A DNA stretch of 17,061 bases, taken from assembly GCA_035406565.1 (NCBI GenBank), contig DAONLG010000025.1:1-17061 (forward strand), given 5' to 3'. This document shows, in pieces, positions 8,236-15,900 of this stretch (position 1 is its first letter; every line of letters starts with the position of its first letter). Made by a program: the position numbers and the translations under genes. Origin of the DNA: Soehngenia sp035406565 (GTDB taxonomy: Bacteria; Bacillota; Clostridia; Tissierellales; Tissierellaceae). The notes beneath the pieces are model-generated. The model saw only the letters and a program-made list of their open reading frames with translations. It did no database searches and was not told the DNA's origin.

Positions 8236-8273
8236 GGTTAGCAACAATTGAAATAATATAAGGAGAGAATCTG

Positions 8274-9089
8274 ATGAATAGGATAATAGGAGTTAATTCA
8301 AATTCGTATCATGGTTTTTCAATTGATAAAGCGATAGATGGTATTAAAAATGCAGGGTTTAAATATATAGAATTGACAGCAACAAAAGGCTGGACAGAGC
8401 ATGTGTTTTCAGATATGAGCTTTAAAGAGTTAGTTTCAATAAAAGAGGAACTTAAGAAAGCTGATTTGAACCCATTTGCATTAAGTGGGCATTGCAACTT
8501 AATGGACAAAAATAGAATAGAAGATTTTAAATTAAATATCGAATTAGCAGCATTTTTTGGATGCAAATATATAATAAGCTCTATAGGTGAAGCTCATATA
8601 CGAGATAAAAAAGAATCATCAGATGAAATTGTAGCAAACAATATATTTAGCTTATTGCCTATATTACATAAACACAATATAAAACTATGCTTAGAAAACC
8701 ACGGTAAACATGGCACTGGAGAAACTATCATGCCAATAATTAATATGCTGAATACGCCTTATGTAATGATAAATTATGACACTGCAAATGCTATATTTTA
8801 TGGCAATACAGACATATATGAGGATATCGAAAAAAGTGTAAATAAAATTGGATTTATGCATATCAAAGATAAAAATGGTTTGTCAGATGAGTGGAATTTT
8901 CCTGCTTTAGGAAAAGGGTACATTGATTTTTCTAAGATATTCGATATACTGGAAAAACATGATAATGAATGTCCGATGAGCATTGAAATTGAATTTACTA
9001 AACAAGGAGCTAAGAACCTTGATGAAGTAAATAATGCAGTGAAAGATTCTTTAAATTACTTAAGGGAGATTAACATTTTTATTGAATAG
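8274..9089 (+). CDS. Sugar (phosphate) isomerase/epimerase, TIM barrel, AP-endonuclease-2-like (isomerase 1)
   Basis: This is a 271-residue cytosolic TIM-barrel protein of the xylose isomerase/IolE/hexulose-isomerase superfamily. Members rearrange, epimerise or dehydrate keto-sugars or inosose using a divalent metal. The expected metal ligands are visible at strand ends: E141 in CLENHG, D169 in NYDTAN, H196 in FMHIKD and E238 in IEIEF. The glycine-rich ALGKGYIDF stretch just before the last helices is also typical. It has an AGGAGA ribosome site, follows rlmD by 38 bases, and is 9-12 bases ahead of a Gfo/Idh/MocA dehydrogenase. That pairing is characteristic of pathways that oxidise a sugar and then act on the keto product. 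It differs clearly from the second TIM barrel at the end of the locus, so the two are not a recent duplication. Substrate unknown. Confidence 0.85.
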   Translation: MNRIIGVNSNSYHGFSIDKAIDGIKNAGFKYIELTATKGWTEHVFSDMSFKELVSIKEELKKADLNPFALSGHCNLMDKNRIEDFKLNIELAAFFGCKYIISSIGEAHIRDKKESSDEIVANNIFSLLPILHKHNIKLCLENHGKHGTGETIMPIINMLNTPYVMINYDTANAIFYGNTDIYEDIEKSVNKIGFMHIKDKNGLSDEWNFPALGKGYIDFSKIFDILEKHDNECPMSIEIEFTKQGAKNLDEVNNAVKDSLNYLREINIFIE

Positions 9090-9094
9090 AGGAG
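9090..9094 (+). promoter_or_regulatory. Ribosome binding site deciding between two adjacent ATGs of dehydrogenase 1
   Basis: AGGAG is 4 bases before ATG 9099 and 7 bases before ATG 9102. The second spacing is nearer the optimum, so 9102 is preferred. The difference is a single methionine. Confidence 0.55.
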
Positions 9095-9101
9095 ATCAAT
9101 G

Positions 9102-10070
9102 ATGATAAATGTAGGACTAGTTGGATTTGGTGGAATAGCAAAAGTTCATTTAGACAATTATTTATTACTAGACAATGCGCAAGTTAAAGGAGTAGTAGTT
9201 AATTCTGAGTTAAGCAAATTAAAAGCTCAAACAAATGGTTTAAAAACATTTAGTTCAATAGAAGAGTTGGTAGAGAATGAGGAAATAGATGTAATAGATG
9301 TGCTAACTCCAACCTTTATGCATAAAGAACATGTATTAAAGGCTTTATCTTTAAATAAAAATGTAATTGTGGAAAAACCAATAGCTTTAAATAAATCAGA
9401 TGCTCTTGAGATGTTTAATTTTGCAAAGAATAAAAATCTCAAGCTCTTAGTTGCTCAAGTTGTTCGATTTTCATATGAATCTGAAATTTTAAAAGATATT
9501 TGTGTAAATAATAAATTGGGAAAAGTGCTAGACGCATATTTTGAAAGATTATCCTCAGCCCCAAAATGGTCAACTAATAGTTGGTTTCTTGATAAAGAGA
9601 AAAGTGGGCATATACCTTTTGATCTTCACATACATGATCTTGATTTGATAATAAGCATATTTGGAAACCCCTTATCATATGATGTGATGACTTGTGGGAG
9701 AAATGATTTATCTTTTAAAGAGCAATATAGAATCAATTACCATTTTGAAGGTTTTGATATATTGGCAACTGCTTCTTGGTATAAATCATTCTATCCATTT
9801 AAAGCAAATTGGAGAGTAGTATTTGAAGATGGGATATTAGAATATTACAATCAAGAACTTATCTTGTTTAAGCCAAACATGGAACCTGTAGTCTTTCAAG
9901 CTGATAATGACAGAATGGTGAAAACAGATATTAATTTACCGGCATCATCTATGTTCTACAAGGAATTAAAAAATTTCATTTCATGTATAGAGAATGATGA
10001 GGATGTCCCTGTAAAACAAACGGAGGTATTAAGCACAATAGAAATACTTGAAAATATTTTAAATTATTGA
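9102..10070 (+). CDS. Gfo/Idh/MocA family NAD(P)-dependent oxidoreductase (dehydrogenase 1)
   Basis: Members oxidise a hydroxyl of a sugar, cyclitol or sugar derivative, or reduce the matching ketone, with NAD(P). The N-terminal Rossmann fold begins with GLVGFGGIAKVH. The family EKP motif is present in VEKPIAL (catalytic-site K92). The active-site region reads FDLHIHDLD, giving D174, H178 and D181 for the usual D-x-G-x-H-x-x-D pattern, with His in place of the Gly (H176), as in one known subfamily. At 322 residues the length is standard. It is tightly coupled to TIM-barrel isomerase 1 and ends about 105 bases before lacI. No good terminator follows, so transcription may continue into the regulator. 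It is an inferred first step of the sugar pathway; the substrate cannot be read. Confidence 0.88.
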   Translation: MINVGLVGFGGIAKVHLDNYLLLDNAQVKGVVVNSELSKLKAQTNGLKTFSSIEELVENEEIDVIDVLTPTFMHKEHVLKALSLNKNVIVEKPIALNKSDALEMFNFAKNKNLKLLVAQVVRFSYESEILKDICVNNKLGKVLDAYFERLSSAPKWSTNSWFLDKEKSGHIPFDLHIHDLDLIISIFGNPLSYDVMTCGRNDLSFKEQYRINYHFEGFDILATASWYKSFYPFKANWRVVFEDGILEYYNQELILFKPNMEPVVFQADNDRMVKTDINLPASSMFYKELKNFISCIENDEDVPVKQTEVLSTIEILENILNY

Positions 10071-10088
10071 AATATTTATTTGTTTCAG

Positions 10089-10117
10089 TTGACATTTTAT
10101 ATTTATATGGATATACT
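10089..10117 (+). promoter_or_regulatory. Consensus promoter of the lacI-ABC-dehydrogenase operon
   Basis: TTGACA (10089-10094) and TATACT (10112-10117) are exactly 17 bases apart. This is the closest to consensus in the window. Transcription should begin near 10124, giving a ~50-base leader with an AGGAGGT site (10164-10170). Confidence 0.88.
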
Positions 10118-10128
10118 CACATTATACA

Positions 10129-10142
10129 TGAAAACGTTTATT
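10129..10142. promoter_or_regulatory. LacI/CcpA-type operator (cre-like) at the start of the lacI transcript
   Basis: TGAAAACGTTTATT has the CG-centred AAACGTTT palindrome and matches 12 of 14 positions of the cre consensus TGWAANCGNTNWCA. It lies about 5-18 bases downstream of the predicted transcription start, where a bound repressor would block elongation or promoter clearance. The neighbouring LacI protein (autoregulation) and CcpA (carbon catabolite control) are both plausible binders. Confidence 0.68.
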
Positions 10143-10175
10143 TCTATATGTAAAGGATTACATAGGAGGTGAAAT

Positions 10176-11180
10176 ATGTCAACAATTGAAGATGTAGCTA
10201 AAGAAGCTAATGTATCTGTAGCAACTGTTTCAAGAGTCATAAATAACCCAGAAATTGTTAAAGAACAAACCAAACAGCGAGTTTACGAAGCTATAGAAAA
10301 ACTTTCGTATGAACCTAATATGTCTGCAAGAAATTTAAGAAAAAATGAAACTAGAGTTGTGCTTATTGTTACTCCCAATATAACAAATCCATATTATGCT
10401 CATATTCTCGCAGGTATTGGAGATATGGCACAAAAGCATGGATATAGTTCACTTATTTATAATACATATGGGAAACAAAGTGAGCAAAAGAAGGCTCTTG
10501 ATATGTTAAGAAAAAAAAGAGCAGATGGTGCAATTATACTAGCTAGTGATATGGATTCAAATTGGATAGAGGATTATTCTTCGCAGTTTCCTATTGTATT
10601 ATCTTCAGAATATCCAATTGATTTAGATATTTCAAGAGTGTCCATTGATAACTACGATGCTGCATACAATGTAATGCAATATATACATAGCCTTGGGCAT
10701 AAAAAAATTGCCATGATTTCAAGTACTAACAATTATATCTCTACATATTTAAGACTTAAAGCTTATAAGGATTTTTTAGAAATAAAATCAATTGAATATG
10801 AAGCGGAGTATATACAATATGCAGACGAGGTATATTCTTTTAAAAGCGGGAAGGAGGCTACCATTAAATTACTAGGTCTAAAGGAGAAACCAACTGCTAT
10901 ATTCTGTATTTCTGACACGATAGCTTTAGGTGCTATTGCAGCTATTAAAGAGTCAAAGCTAGATATACCTAATGATATAAGCGTCGTTGGGTTTGACGAT
11001 GTTGACTACACAACTATGTTTCATCCCTATCTTACCACAGTCGCTCAGCCATGCTATAGGTTGGGAACGGAATCTTTTAGATTACTAAATAATTTATTTA
11101 AAAATGGATTAAATTCAATAGAAAAAAGAATAATTCCATATGAACTTATTGTAAGAGAGACCACGAGAGCTTTATTGTAA
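10176..11180 (+). CDS. LacI/GalR family transcriptional regulator
   Basis: This is a DNA-binding repressor with a sugar-type effector domain. Residues 3-24 form the classic helix-turn-helix, TIEDVAKEANVSVATVSRVIN; the recognition part ATVSRV matches that of CcpA and other CG-operator binders. A hinge helix region around SARNLRK (about residues 49-56) precedes the periplasmic-binding-protein-like core, which starts at VVLIVTPNITNPYYA. Later blocks GHKKIAMIS, TAIFCISDTIALGAI and ISVVGFDDVDY are standard for the family. The 334 residues are normal. The strong AGGAGGTG ribosome site fixes the start. It is the first gene after the operon promoter and lies directly upstream of the ABC importer, so it most likely senses the imported sugar or a metabolite of it. 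Repression by the site at 10129 is an inference. Confidence 0.95.
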   Translation: MSTIEDVAKEANVSVATVSRVINNPEIVKEQTKQRVYEAIEKLSYEPNMSARNLRKNETRVVLIVTPNITNPYYAHILAGIGDMAQKHGYSSLIYNTYGKQSEQKKALDMLRKKRADGAIILASDMDSNWIEDYSSQFPIVLSSEYPIDLDISRVSIDNYDAAYNVMQYIHSLGHKKIAMISSTNNYISTYLRLKAYKDFLEIKSIEYEAEYIQYADEVYSFKSGKEATIKLLGLKEKPTAIFCISDTIALGAIAAIKESKLDIPNDISVVGFDDVDYTTMFHPYLTTVAQPCYRLGTESFRLLNNLFKNGLNSIEKRIIPYELIVRETTRALL

Positions 11181-11192
11181 AGATGAAAGTTA

Positions 11193-11213
11193 ATTGTGAG
11201 TTGTCTTCACAAT
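11193..11213. repeat. 7-bp inverted repeat in the lacI/binding-protein gap
   Basis: ATTGTGA (11193-11199) and TCACAAT (11207-11213) are perfect reverse complements separated by 7 bases. The TGTGA/TCACA arms resemble an operator half-site layout, or the repeat may form a weak RNA hairpin upstream of the binding-protein gene. There is no T tract. The TATAAT at 11219-11224 would start transcription almost on the ribosome site, so it is not taken as a promoter. Confidence 0.4.
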
Positions 11214-11242
11214 AACTATATAATTTGTAAGGGGGATTAATT

Positions 11243-12217
11243 ATGAAAAGGGCAGGAAGTATTATCTTATCGTTTGTATTAATATTTTCACTTCTACTAA
11301 CTGGATGCACTAGTCCAGATGATACTAACAATAATAACACTGGAGAGGAAAACGGACAGAAGTATAAACTTGGCATACTTGCTCCTGCTGTAACCCATGG
11401 CTGGGTAGCTGCAGTAGCATATCATGCAGAGGCAAGAGCTAAAGAATTATCAAACGAAATTGAATATCAAATCTACACAAGCTCAAATGCCGAAGAAATG
11501 ACTACTCAACTTGATGACTTAATGACATGGGGAGCAGATGCAATAGTAGCTTTTCCACAGTGGGAAGGCATGGAAGTGCCAATTCAAAGAGCTATAGATG
11601 AGGGCATAAAAGTAGTTAACTTTGATATTGAAATCAATGCAGATGGAGTTTATAGAGTTTCTGGGGATAACTATGGGATAGGAGTAGCTGGAGCTGAGTA
11701 TATAGTAGATAAAATTGGAACAGAAGGCAATGTTGTAATTCTTGAAGTCCCTACTTCTGGATCAGTCTCAGAATTGAGAAAGCAAGGGTTTTTAGATACA
11801 GTTGAAAAGATAGCACCGAATTTAAATCTTTTAACTTATGCAACAAAATTTACCAGGGAAGATGGATTAAAGGATTTTGCAGATATTTTAACTAGTAATC
11901 CCAAAATAGATGCTGTCTATTCAATGGATGATGAAACTTCCATAGGAGTTTTACAAGCGATAAATGAGGCTGGTAGAACCGATATAAAAGTTTTGACTGG
12001 ATGTGGAGGTATGCAAGAGTACTTTAAACTTATGCCTGAATACGATAATATTTGGCTTGAATCAGCATTGTATAGTCCAGCTATGGTGAAAGATGCAATT
12101 GATGTAGCCATGAAGCTATTGAAAGGTGAAAAAGTTGAAGAAGTAACAATAATACCTACAACAGTCGTTGATAGGACAAATTATCAAGATTTTCTTGATG
12201 AAAATTCTCCATATTAG
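11243..12217 (+). CDS. ABC importer substrate-binding lipoprotein, sugar type (periplasmic-binding protein type 1)
   Basis: This protein captures the sugar at the cell surface and hands it to the permease. It begins with a lipoprotein signal peptide: basic MKR, a hydrophobic run, and the lipobox LLTG before C22. A low-complexity linker rich in Asp, Asn and Thr (about 23-40) follows. The mature part starts with KLGILAPAVTHGWVAAVAYHA and continues through the LacI-like two-lobe fold, including WGADAIVAFPQ, VVNFDIEI, a GDNYGIGVAGAEY block and AVYSMDDETSIGVLQAI. At 324 residues the length is typical of ribose/rhamnose-type binding proteins. AGGGGG is 7 bases upstream of the ATG. A strong hairpin after the gene may raise its mRNA level over the ATPase and permease, as is usual for these operons. 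The ligand is unknown. Confidence 0.93.
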   Translation: MKRAGSIILSFVLIFSLLLTGCTSPDDTNNNNTGEENGQKYKLGILAPAVTHGWVAAVAYHAEARAKELSNEIEYQIYTSSNAEEMTTQLDDLMTWGADAIVAFPQWEGMEVPIQRAIDEGIKVVNFDIEINADGVYRVSGDNYGIGVAGAEYIVDKIGTEGNVVILEVPTSGSVSELRKQGFLDTVEKIAPNLNLLTYATKFTREDGLKDFADILTSNPKIDAVYSMDDETSIGVLQAINEAGRTDIKVLTGCGGMQEYFKLMPEYDNIWLESALYSPAMVKDAIDVAMKLLKGEKVEEVTIIPTTVVDRTNYQDFLDENSPY

Positions 12218-12225
12218 AAGATTGA

Positions 12226-12265
12226 AAATTTAAGAGAGGTTATTGTAATACCCTCTCTTAAATTT
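12226..12265 (+). promoter_or_regulatory. Intercistronic hairpin between binding protein and ATPase
   Basis: A perfect 14-bp stem (12226-12239 with 12252-12265, AAATTTAAGAGAGG and its complement) is continued by TATT/AATA pairing inside the loop. No T tract follows (ATTTAGAA), so it is more likely a processing or 3'-stabilising hairpin, or a leaky terminator, than a full stop. Confidence 0.7.
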
Positions 12266-12289
12266 ATTTAGAATTATGGTGGTGATTTA

Positions 12290-13789
12290 GTGAGCATAGA
12301 GTTTAAAGATATATATAAGTCATTTGGCACTAATCAAGTATTAAAAGGTGTGAGTTTCACAGTAGAAGATGGTGAAATATGTGCATTGATTGGTGAAAAT
12401 GGAGCCGGAAAATCTACACTGATGAATATATTGGGAGGAGTAATAAAAAAAGATTCAGGGGATATATTCATTGATGGAAAAAAAGTTGATTTTAATAAAC
12501 CAATCGAAGCTATAGATTGTGGGATAGCATTTATACATCAAGAATTAAACTTAATTAATGACTTGCCCATATATGAAAATATGTTTATAGGCAGGGAGAT
12601 AAAAAATAGAAATAGGCTGTTGAACCACAAGGAAATGTTAGATCAAACAAAGAAAATATTTGAAGATATGAATATCAATTTAAATCCCAAAACAATGGTT
12701 AATGATTTAGATGTGTCATATAAACAGATTGTAGAAATTGCAAGAGCTATGATGATGAATGCAAGGACAATAATAATGGATGAACCAACTACATCTTTAA
12801 CTGAAAAGGAAATCAAACGAGTGTTTGAAATGATGTTGCATCTTAAAAAACGCAATGTAAGCATAATTTATATCTCTCATAAATTAAATGAAATCAAAGA
12901 AATATGTGATAGATATTATTGCTTAAGAGATGGCAATTTGGTAAGTAAGGGTCTTGTAAGTGATGTGAGCACTGATGATTTAGCTACATTTATGGTGGGA
13001 CATGAATTTAATATTAAAGAAAGCAAAAAAGACTTTGTTAAGGGAGAAGAAATATTTAGAGTTGAAAACTATTCTAAATCAAATATTTTTAATGATATAT
13101 CTTTTAAGCTTCACAAAGGAGAAATTCTGGGTTTTACTGGACTGTTGGGAGATGGCAGGAGTGAATTGTTTCGAAGTATATTCGGGATAGACAAAGCCGA
13201 TCTTGGAAGTATTTTTATGGATAAACATCAAATCAATATTGACAATGTTGTTGATGCAATTGATAAGGGTATCGGCTATTTACCTAAGAACAGAAAAGAA
13301 AATGGAATAATTAAAGACATGAATATACTTGAAAATGCTACAATCGTAGTTTGGCCAAAATACGCAAAATATGGATTTATAGATATAAAATTACATAAGA
13401 AAATATTTAGAGAACAAGTAAAATCTTTGAGAATTAAACTAATCGATGAGACTGAGAACATCAACAATTTATCTGGTGGAAATCAGCAAAAAGTAATTTT
13501 AGCTAAGTGGTTAGCAACTAATCCTAAAGTTATGATTCTTGACAATCCAACTCAAGGAGTTGATGTTGGTGCTAAAGAAGATATATACGAAATCATTAAA
13601 AATCTCGCTGATCATGGTATGGGAATAATTATTTTATCTAGTGAAGCTCAGGAAATTGTAAGAATTTGTGATAGAGCAATTGTAATGTATCACGGGAAGA
13701 TACAAGGAGAGGTATTTAAAGATAGTTTAAATGAACACAACATCATGAAACTAGCCACTGGCGGAAACATAAAAAGTGAGGTGGGTTAA
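12290..13789 (+). CDS. Sugar ABC importer ATPase, RbsA/MglA type, two nucleotide-binding domains
   Basis: The tandem ATPase powers the importer from the cytosolic face of the membrane. The 499 residues comprise two domains. Domain 1 (about 1-235) has Walker A GENGAGKST (K41), a degenerate signature near LDVSYKQIVEIARA, and Walker B with D164 and catalytic E165. Domain 2 (about 245-499) has a degenerate Walker A GLLGDGRSE (R290 in the Lys position) and the canonical signature LSGGNQQ (394-400). Its Walker B reads LDNPTQGVDVG, where N419 replaces the catalytic Glu. Degeneracy of the second site is a family trend. The start is GTG, preceded by GGTGGTG. The permease begins 3 bases after the stop, so the two are translationally linked. 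It is named by family only; the substrate remains unknown. Confidence 0.95.
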   Translation: MSIEFKDIYKSFGTNQVLKGVSFTVEDGEICALIGENGAGKSTLMNILGGVIKKDSGDIFIDGKKVDFNKPIEAIDCGIAFIHQELNLINDLPIYENMFIGREIKNRNRLLNHKEMLDQTKKIFEDMNINLNPKTMVNDLDVSYKQIVEIARAMMMNARTIIMDEPTTSLTEKEIKRVFEMMLHLKKRNVSIIYISHKLNEIKEICDRYYCLRDGNLVSKGLVSDVSTDDLATFMVGHEFNIKESKKDFVKGEEIFRVENYSKSNIFNDISFKLHKGEILGFTGLLGDGRSELFRSIFGIDKADLGSIFMDKHQINIDNVVDAIDKGIGYLPKNRKENGIIKDMNILENATIVVWPKYAKYGFIDIKLHKKIFREQVKSLRIKLIDETENINNLSGGNQQKVILAKWLATNPKVMILDNPTQGVDVGAKEDIYEIIKNLADHGMGIIILSSEAQEIVRICDRAIVMYHGKIQGEVFKDSLNEHNIMKLATGGNIKSEVG

Positions 13790-13792
13790 TAT

Positions 13793-14833
13793 ATGGCAGA
13801 AATATCGAGAAAGGGAAATAGCATAATTTCTAGAATAAAATATAAATGGTTAAATCAACCACTTTTTAGCACCGCTGTAGCATTGGTGATTATGATTATT
13901 GTACAAACTTTAGTTTTAGGATTTGATTTTGATTCTATTGGTAGCTGGTTTAGCTCTTGGCTAAATAACTGGATAAACATATTGAGAAATAATGCCAGCA
14001 TAGGAATAATTGCATTGGGGATGACACTCGTTATCATATCTGGAGGGATAGATTTAGCAGTTGGCTCTACATTAGTTGCAACAGGTGCTGTACTTATGAT
14101 GCTCATAGATGTTGGACCAAACGGAATCCTTTTAAGATTAGGGATTACAGGCATACCAGCTTTCATAATAGCTATATTTATTATATTACTGATGGGAAGT
14201 GCTCTAGGAAGTTTAATAGGGTTATTGATAACAAAGGGGAAAATCCCACCATTTATTGCAACTCTTGGAGCGATGAAGATTTTCAGAAGTGTAACTCAAC
14301 ATTTTATGCAAGGATATAATCCTACAGTGCCAAGGGAATTTCTTGCTATTTCAAATTTGAAATTAGGGAAATTTATGATCATGCCTATTGTTTATTGGAT
14401 AATTTTATCAGTCATCTTTTATATTATATCTAAGAAAACTGTATTTGGCAGGCAAGTCATAGCAGTTGGATCAAATGAAAAATCAGCCAGACTATCAGGT
14501 GTAAAGGTTGAAAGAGTAAAGACACTTGTATATACTTTATCTGGTTTGTTAGTAGCGATTGCTTCAATTGTACAGGTATCCAGGATAGGGTCAATGGACT
14601 TTGCAAATGCAGGAAGTGGAAGCGAAATGGATGCAATAGCTGCAGTAGTAGTTGGTGGAACTAGCATGAGTGGCGGGAAAGGACAAATATTGGGCACGGT
14701 GATTGGGGTCTTAATTATTGCTGTTATGAATAATCTTCTCAATTTATTTGGGGTGCCCCCATTTTTAAGAGAAGCTTTTAAAGGAGTCATAGTTGTCACT
14801 GCAGTTTTATTGCAAAAGAAAGAAAACGTTTAG
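13793..14833 (+). CDS. Sugar ABC importer permease, RbsC type
   Basis: This integral membrane channel subunit of a ribose-class importer presumably works as a homodimer, because only one permease gene is present. The 346 residues contain about 8-10 hydrophobic segments. A polar N-terminal stretch of about 26 residues comes first. Diagnostic motifs follow in order: SIGIIALGMTLVIISGGIDLAVGS, ATLGAMKIFRSV, AVGSNEKSARLSGVKVERVK (the cytoplasmic loop that contacts the ATPase), and GGTSMSGGKGQILGTVIGV. RBS GAGGTGGG overlaps the end of the ATPase gene. The last codons (Glu-Asn-Val-stop) coincide with the operator-like GAAAACGTTTA element, a rare case of a regulatory motif inside a stop region. The gene ends 18 bases before dehydrogenase 2. 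Confidence 0.95.
   Translation: MAEISRKGNSIISRIKYKWLNQPLFSTAVALVIMIIVQTLVLGFDFDSIGSWFSSWLNNWINILRNNASIGIIALGMTLVIISGGIDLAVGSTLVATGAVLMMLIDVGPNGILLRLGITGIPAFIIAIFIILLMGSALGSLIGLLITKGKIPPFIATLGAMKIFRSVTQHFMQGYNPTVPREFLAISNLKLGKFMIMPIVYWIILSVIFYIISKKTVFGRQVIAVGSNEKSARLSGVKVERVKTLVYTLSGLLVAIASIVQVSRIGSMDFANAGSGSEMDAIAAVVVGGTSMSGGKGQILGTVIGVLIIAVMNNLLNLFGVPPFLREAFKGVIVVTAVLLQKKENV
14822..14832. promoter_or_regulatory. Second operator-like element, at the permease stop codon
   Basis: GAAAACGTTTA is identical over 11 bases to the core of the operator at 10130-10140, and includes the AAACGTTT palindrome. It overlaps the last permease codons and sits 20-30 bases before the dehydrogenase 2 start. It could act as a repressor roadblock or loop anchor. 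Coincidental coding of Glu-Asn-Val is the alternative. Confidence 0.45.
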
Positions 14834-14851
14834 AGAGTTAGGAGGCATGCA

Positions 14852-15886
14852 ATGATTAGAGTTGGAATAATCGGTTGTGGGAAAATTGCTCAAATAAGAC
14901 ATATTCCAGAGTATTTAGACAATAAAAACGCTCAATTAATAGGACTATATGATAGAACTACCGAAAGATCTAAAGAATTAGCCCATAAGTACAATGTAAT
15001 ACAGTATGAAGATTATCATGATATGCTTAATGATGATAATATTGATGCAGTTAGCATATGTTTAGCTAATAATATGCATGCTAAAGTTACAATAGAGGCT
15101 TTAAAAAAAGGAAAACATGTATTATGTGAAAAACCAATGGCTACAAATCTAGAAGATTGTTTGGAAATGATTAAAACGGCCAAGGAAAACAAAAGAAAGC
15201 TATTAATAGGTCATAACCAGAGATTAACAAAAGCACATATTTATGCGAAAAAGTTAATTGAAAACCATTTGATAGGAGACTGCTTAAGTTTTAGAACTAC
15301 ATTTGGTCATTCTGGTCCTGAAACCTGGAGCATAAATCCAGGATTGAATGTTTGGTTTTTCAATAAAGATGTAGCTTCAATGGGGGTTTTAGCTGATTTA
15401 GGCATTCACAAGACTGATTTAATCAATTATTTGTTAGATGATGAAATAATTGAGGCTACCGCTGTTTTATCCACTCTGGACAAAAAATATGAAACTGGTG
15501 AACCAATATTAGTTGAGGATAACGCAATATGCATATATAAGACAAAAAAAGGTTGTGTTGGAACTATGACCTCAAGTTGGACTTACTACGGACCAGAAGA
15601 TAATAGTACTGTCATTTACGGAACTAAAGGGATGATGAGAATTTATGACGATGAGAAATATGCAGTAAAAGTATTGCTGAAAAATGGAGAAAAAATAGAT
15701 TTCGATCTTGAAACAATTCAGACAAATGACAATCAGACTAAAAGTGGAGTTATAGACGAGTTTATAGATTGCTTAGAAAAAAACACTGACTCTGTTCTCT
15801 CTGCTGAGCGTATACTTCCTTCGATGAAAGCGATCTTTGCCAGCATAAATTCATATATTTCTGGCTCCACTGTGAGAATAGAATAG
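14852..15886 (+). CDS. Gfo/Idh/MocA family NAD(P)-dependent oxidoreductase (dehydrogenase 2)
   Basis: This is a 344-residue cytosolic sugar- or cyclitol-type dehydrogenase. The Rossmann domain opens with VGIIGCGKIAQIRH; the EKP motif is in CEKPMA (K94). The active-site block MGVLADLGIHKTD gives D182, H186 and D189, the canonical D-x-G-x-H-x-x-D arrangement. The C-terminal alpha/beta domain ends with a usual long helix (SAERILPSMKAIFASI). An AGGAGG site is 6 bases before the ATG. It differs from dehydrogenase 1 in length and active-site block, so the two probably oxidise different substrates or act in opposite directions. It is coupled by 14 bases to TIM-barrel isomerase 2. YcjS-like D-glucoside 3-dehydrogenases and IolG/IolX-like inositol dehydrogenases belong to the same superfamily; which is closest cannot be decided by eye. 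Confidence 0.9.
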   Translation: MIRVGIIGCGKIAQIRHIPEYLDNKNAQLIGLYDRTTERSKELAHKYNVIQYEDYHDMLNDDNIDAVSICLANNMHAKVTIEALKKGKHVLCEKPMATNLEDCLEMIKTAKENKRKLLIGHNQRLTKAHIYAKKLIENHLIGDCLSFRTTFGHSGPETWSINPGLNVWFFNKDVASMGVLADLGIHKTDLINYLLDDEIIEATAVLSTLDKKYETGEPILVEDNAICIYKTKKGCVGTMTSSWTYYGPEDNSTVIYGTKGMMRIYDDEKYAVKVLLKNGEKIDFDLETIQTNDNQTKSGVIDEFIDCLEKNTDSVLSAERILPSMKAIFASINSYISGSTVRIE

Positions 15887-15900
15887 AGAGGAAGGATCTC

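Noticed and set aside
8230..8259. TTGTAA-18-TAATAT as a promoter for isomerase 1
   Set aside because: Transcription would start on the ribosome site, giving no usable leader, and both boxes are weak.
10046..10083. AAATATTT repeats after dehydrogenase 1 as a terminator
   Set aside because: The possible stem is only A-T pairs of about 8 bp and no T run follows; it would not terminate well.
11219..11224. TATAAT before the binding-protein gene as a -10 box
   Set aside because: No -35 at acceptable distance, and the start would fall on the AGGGGG ribosome site.
14419..14799. 126-codon open frame antisense to the permease
   Set aside because: Mirror of a certain permease gene, with no start signals.
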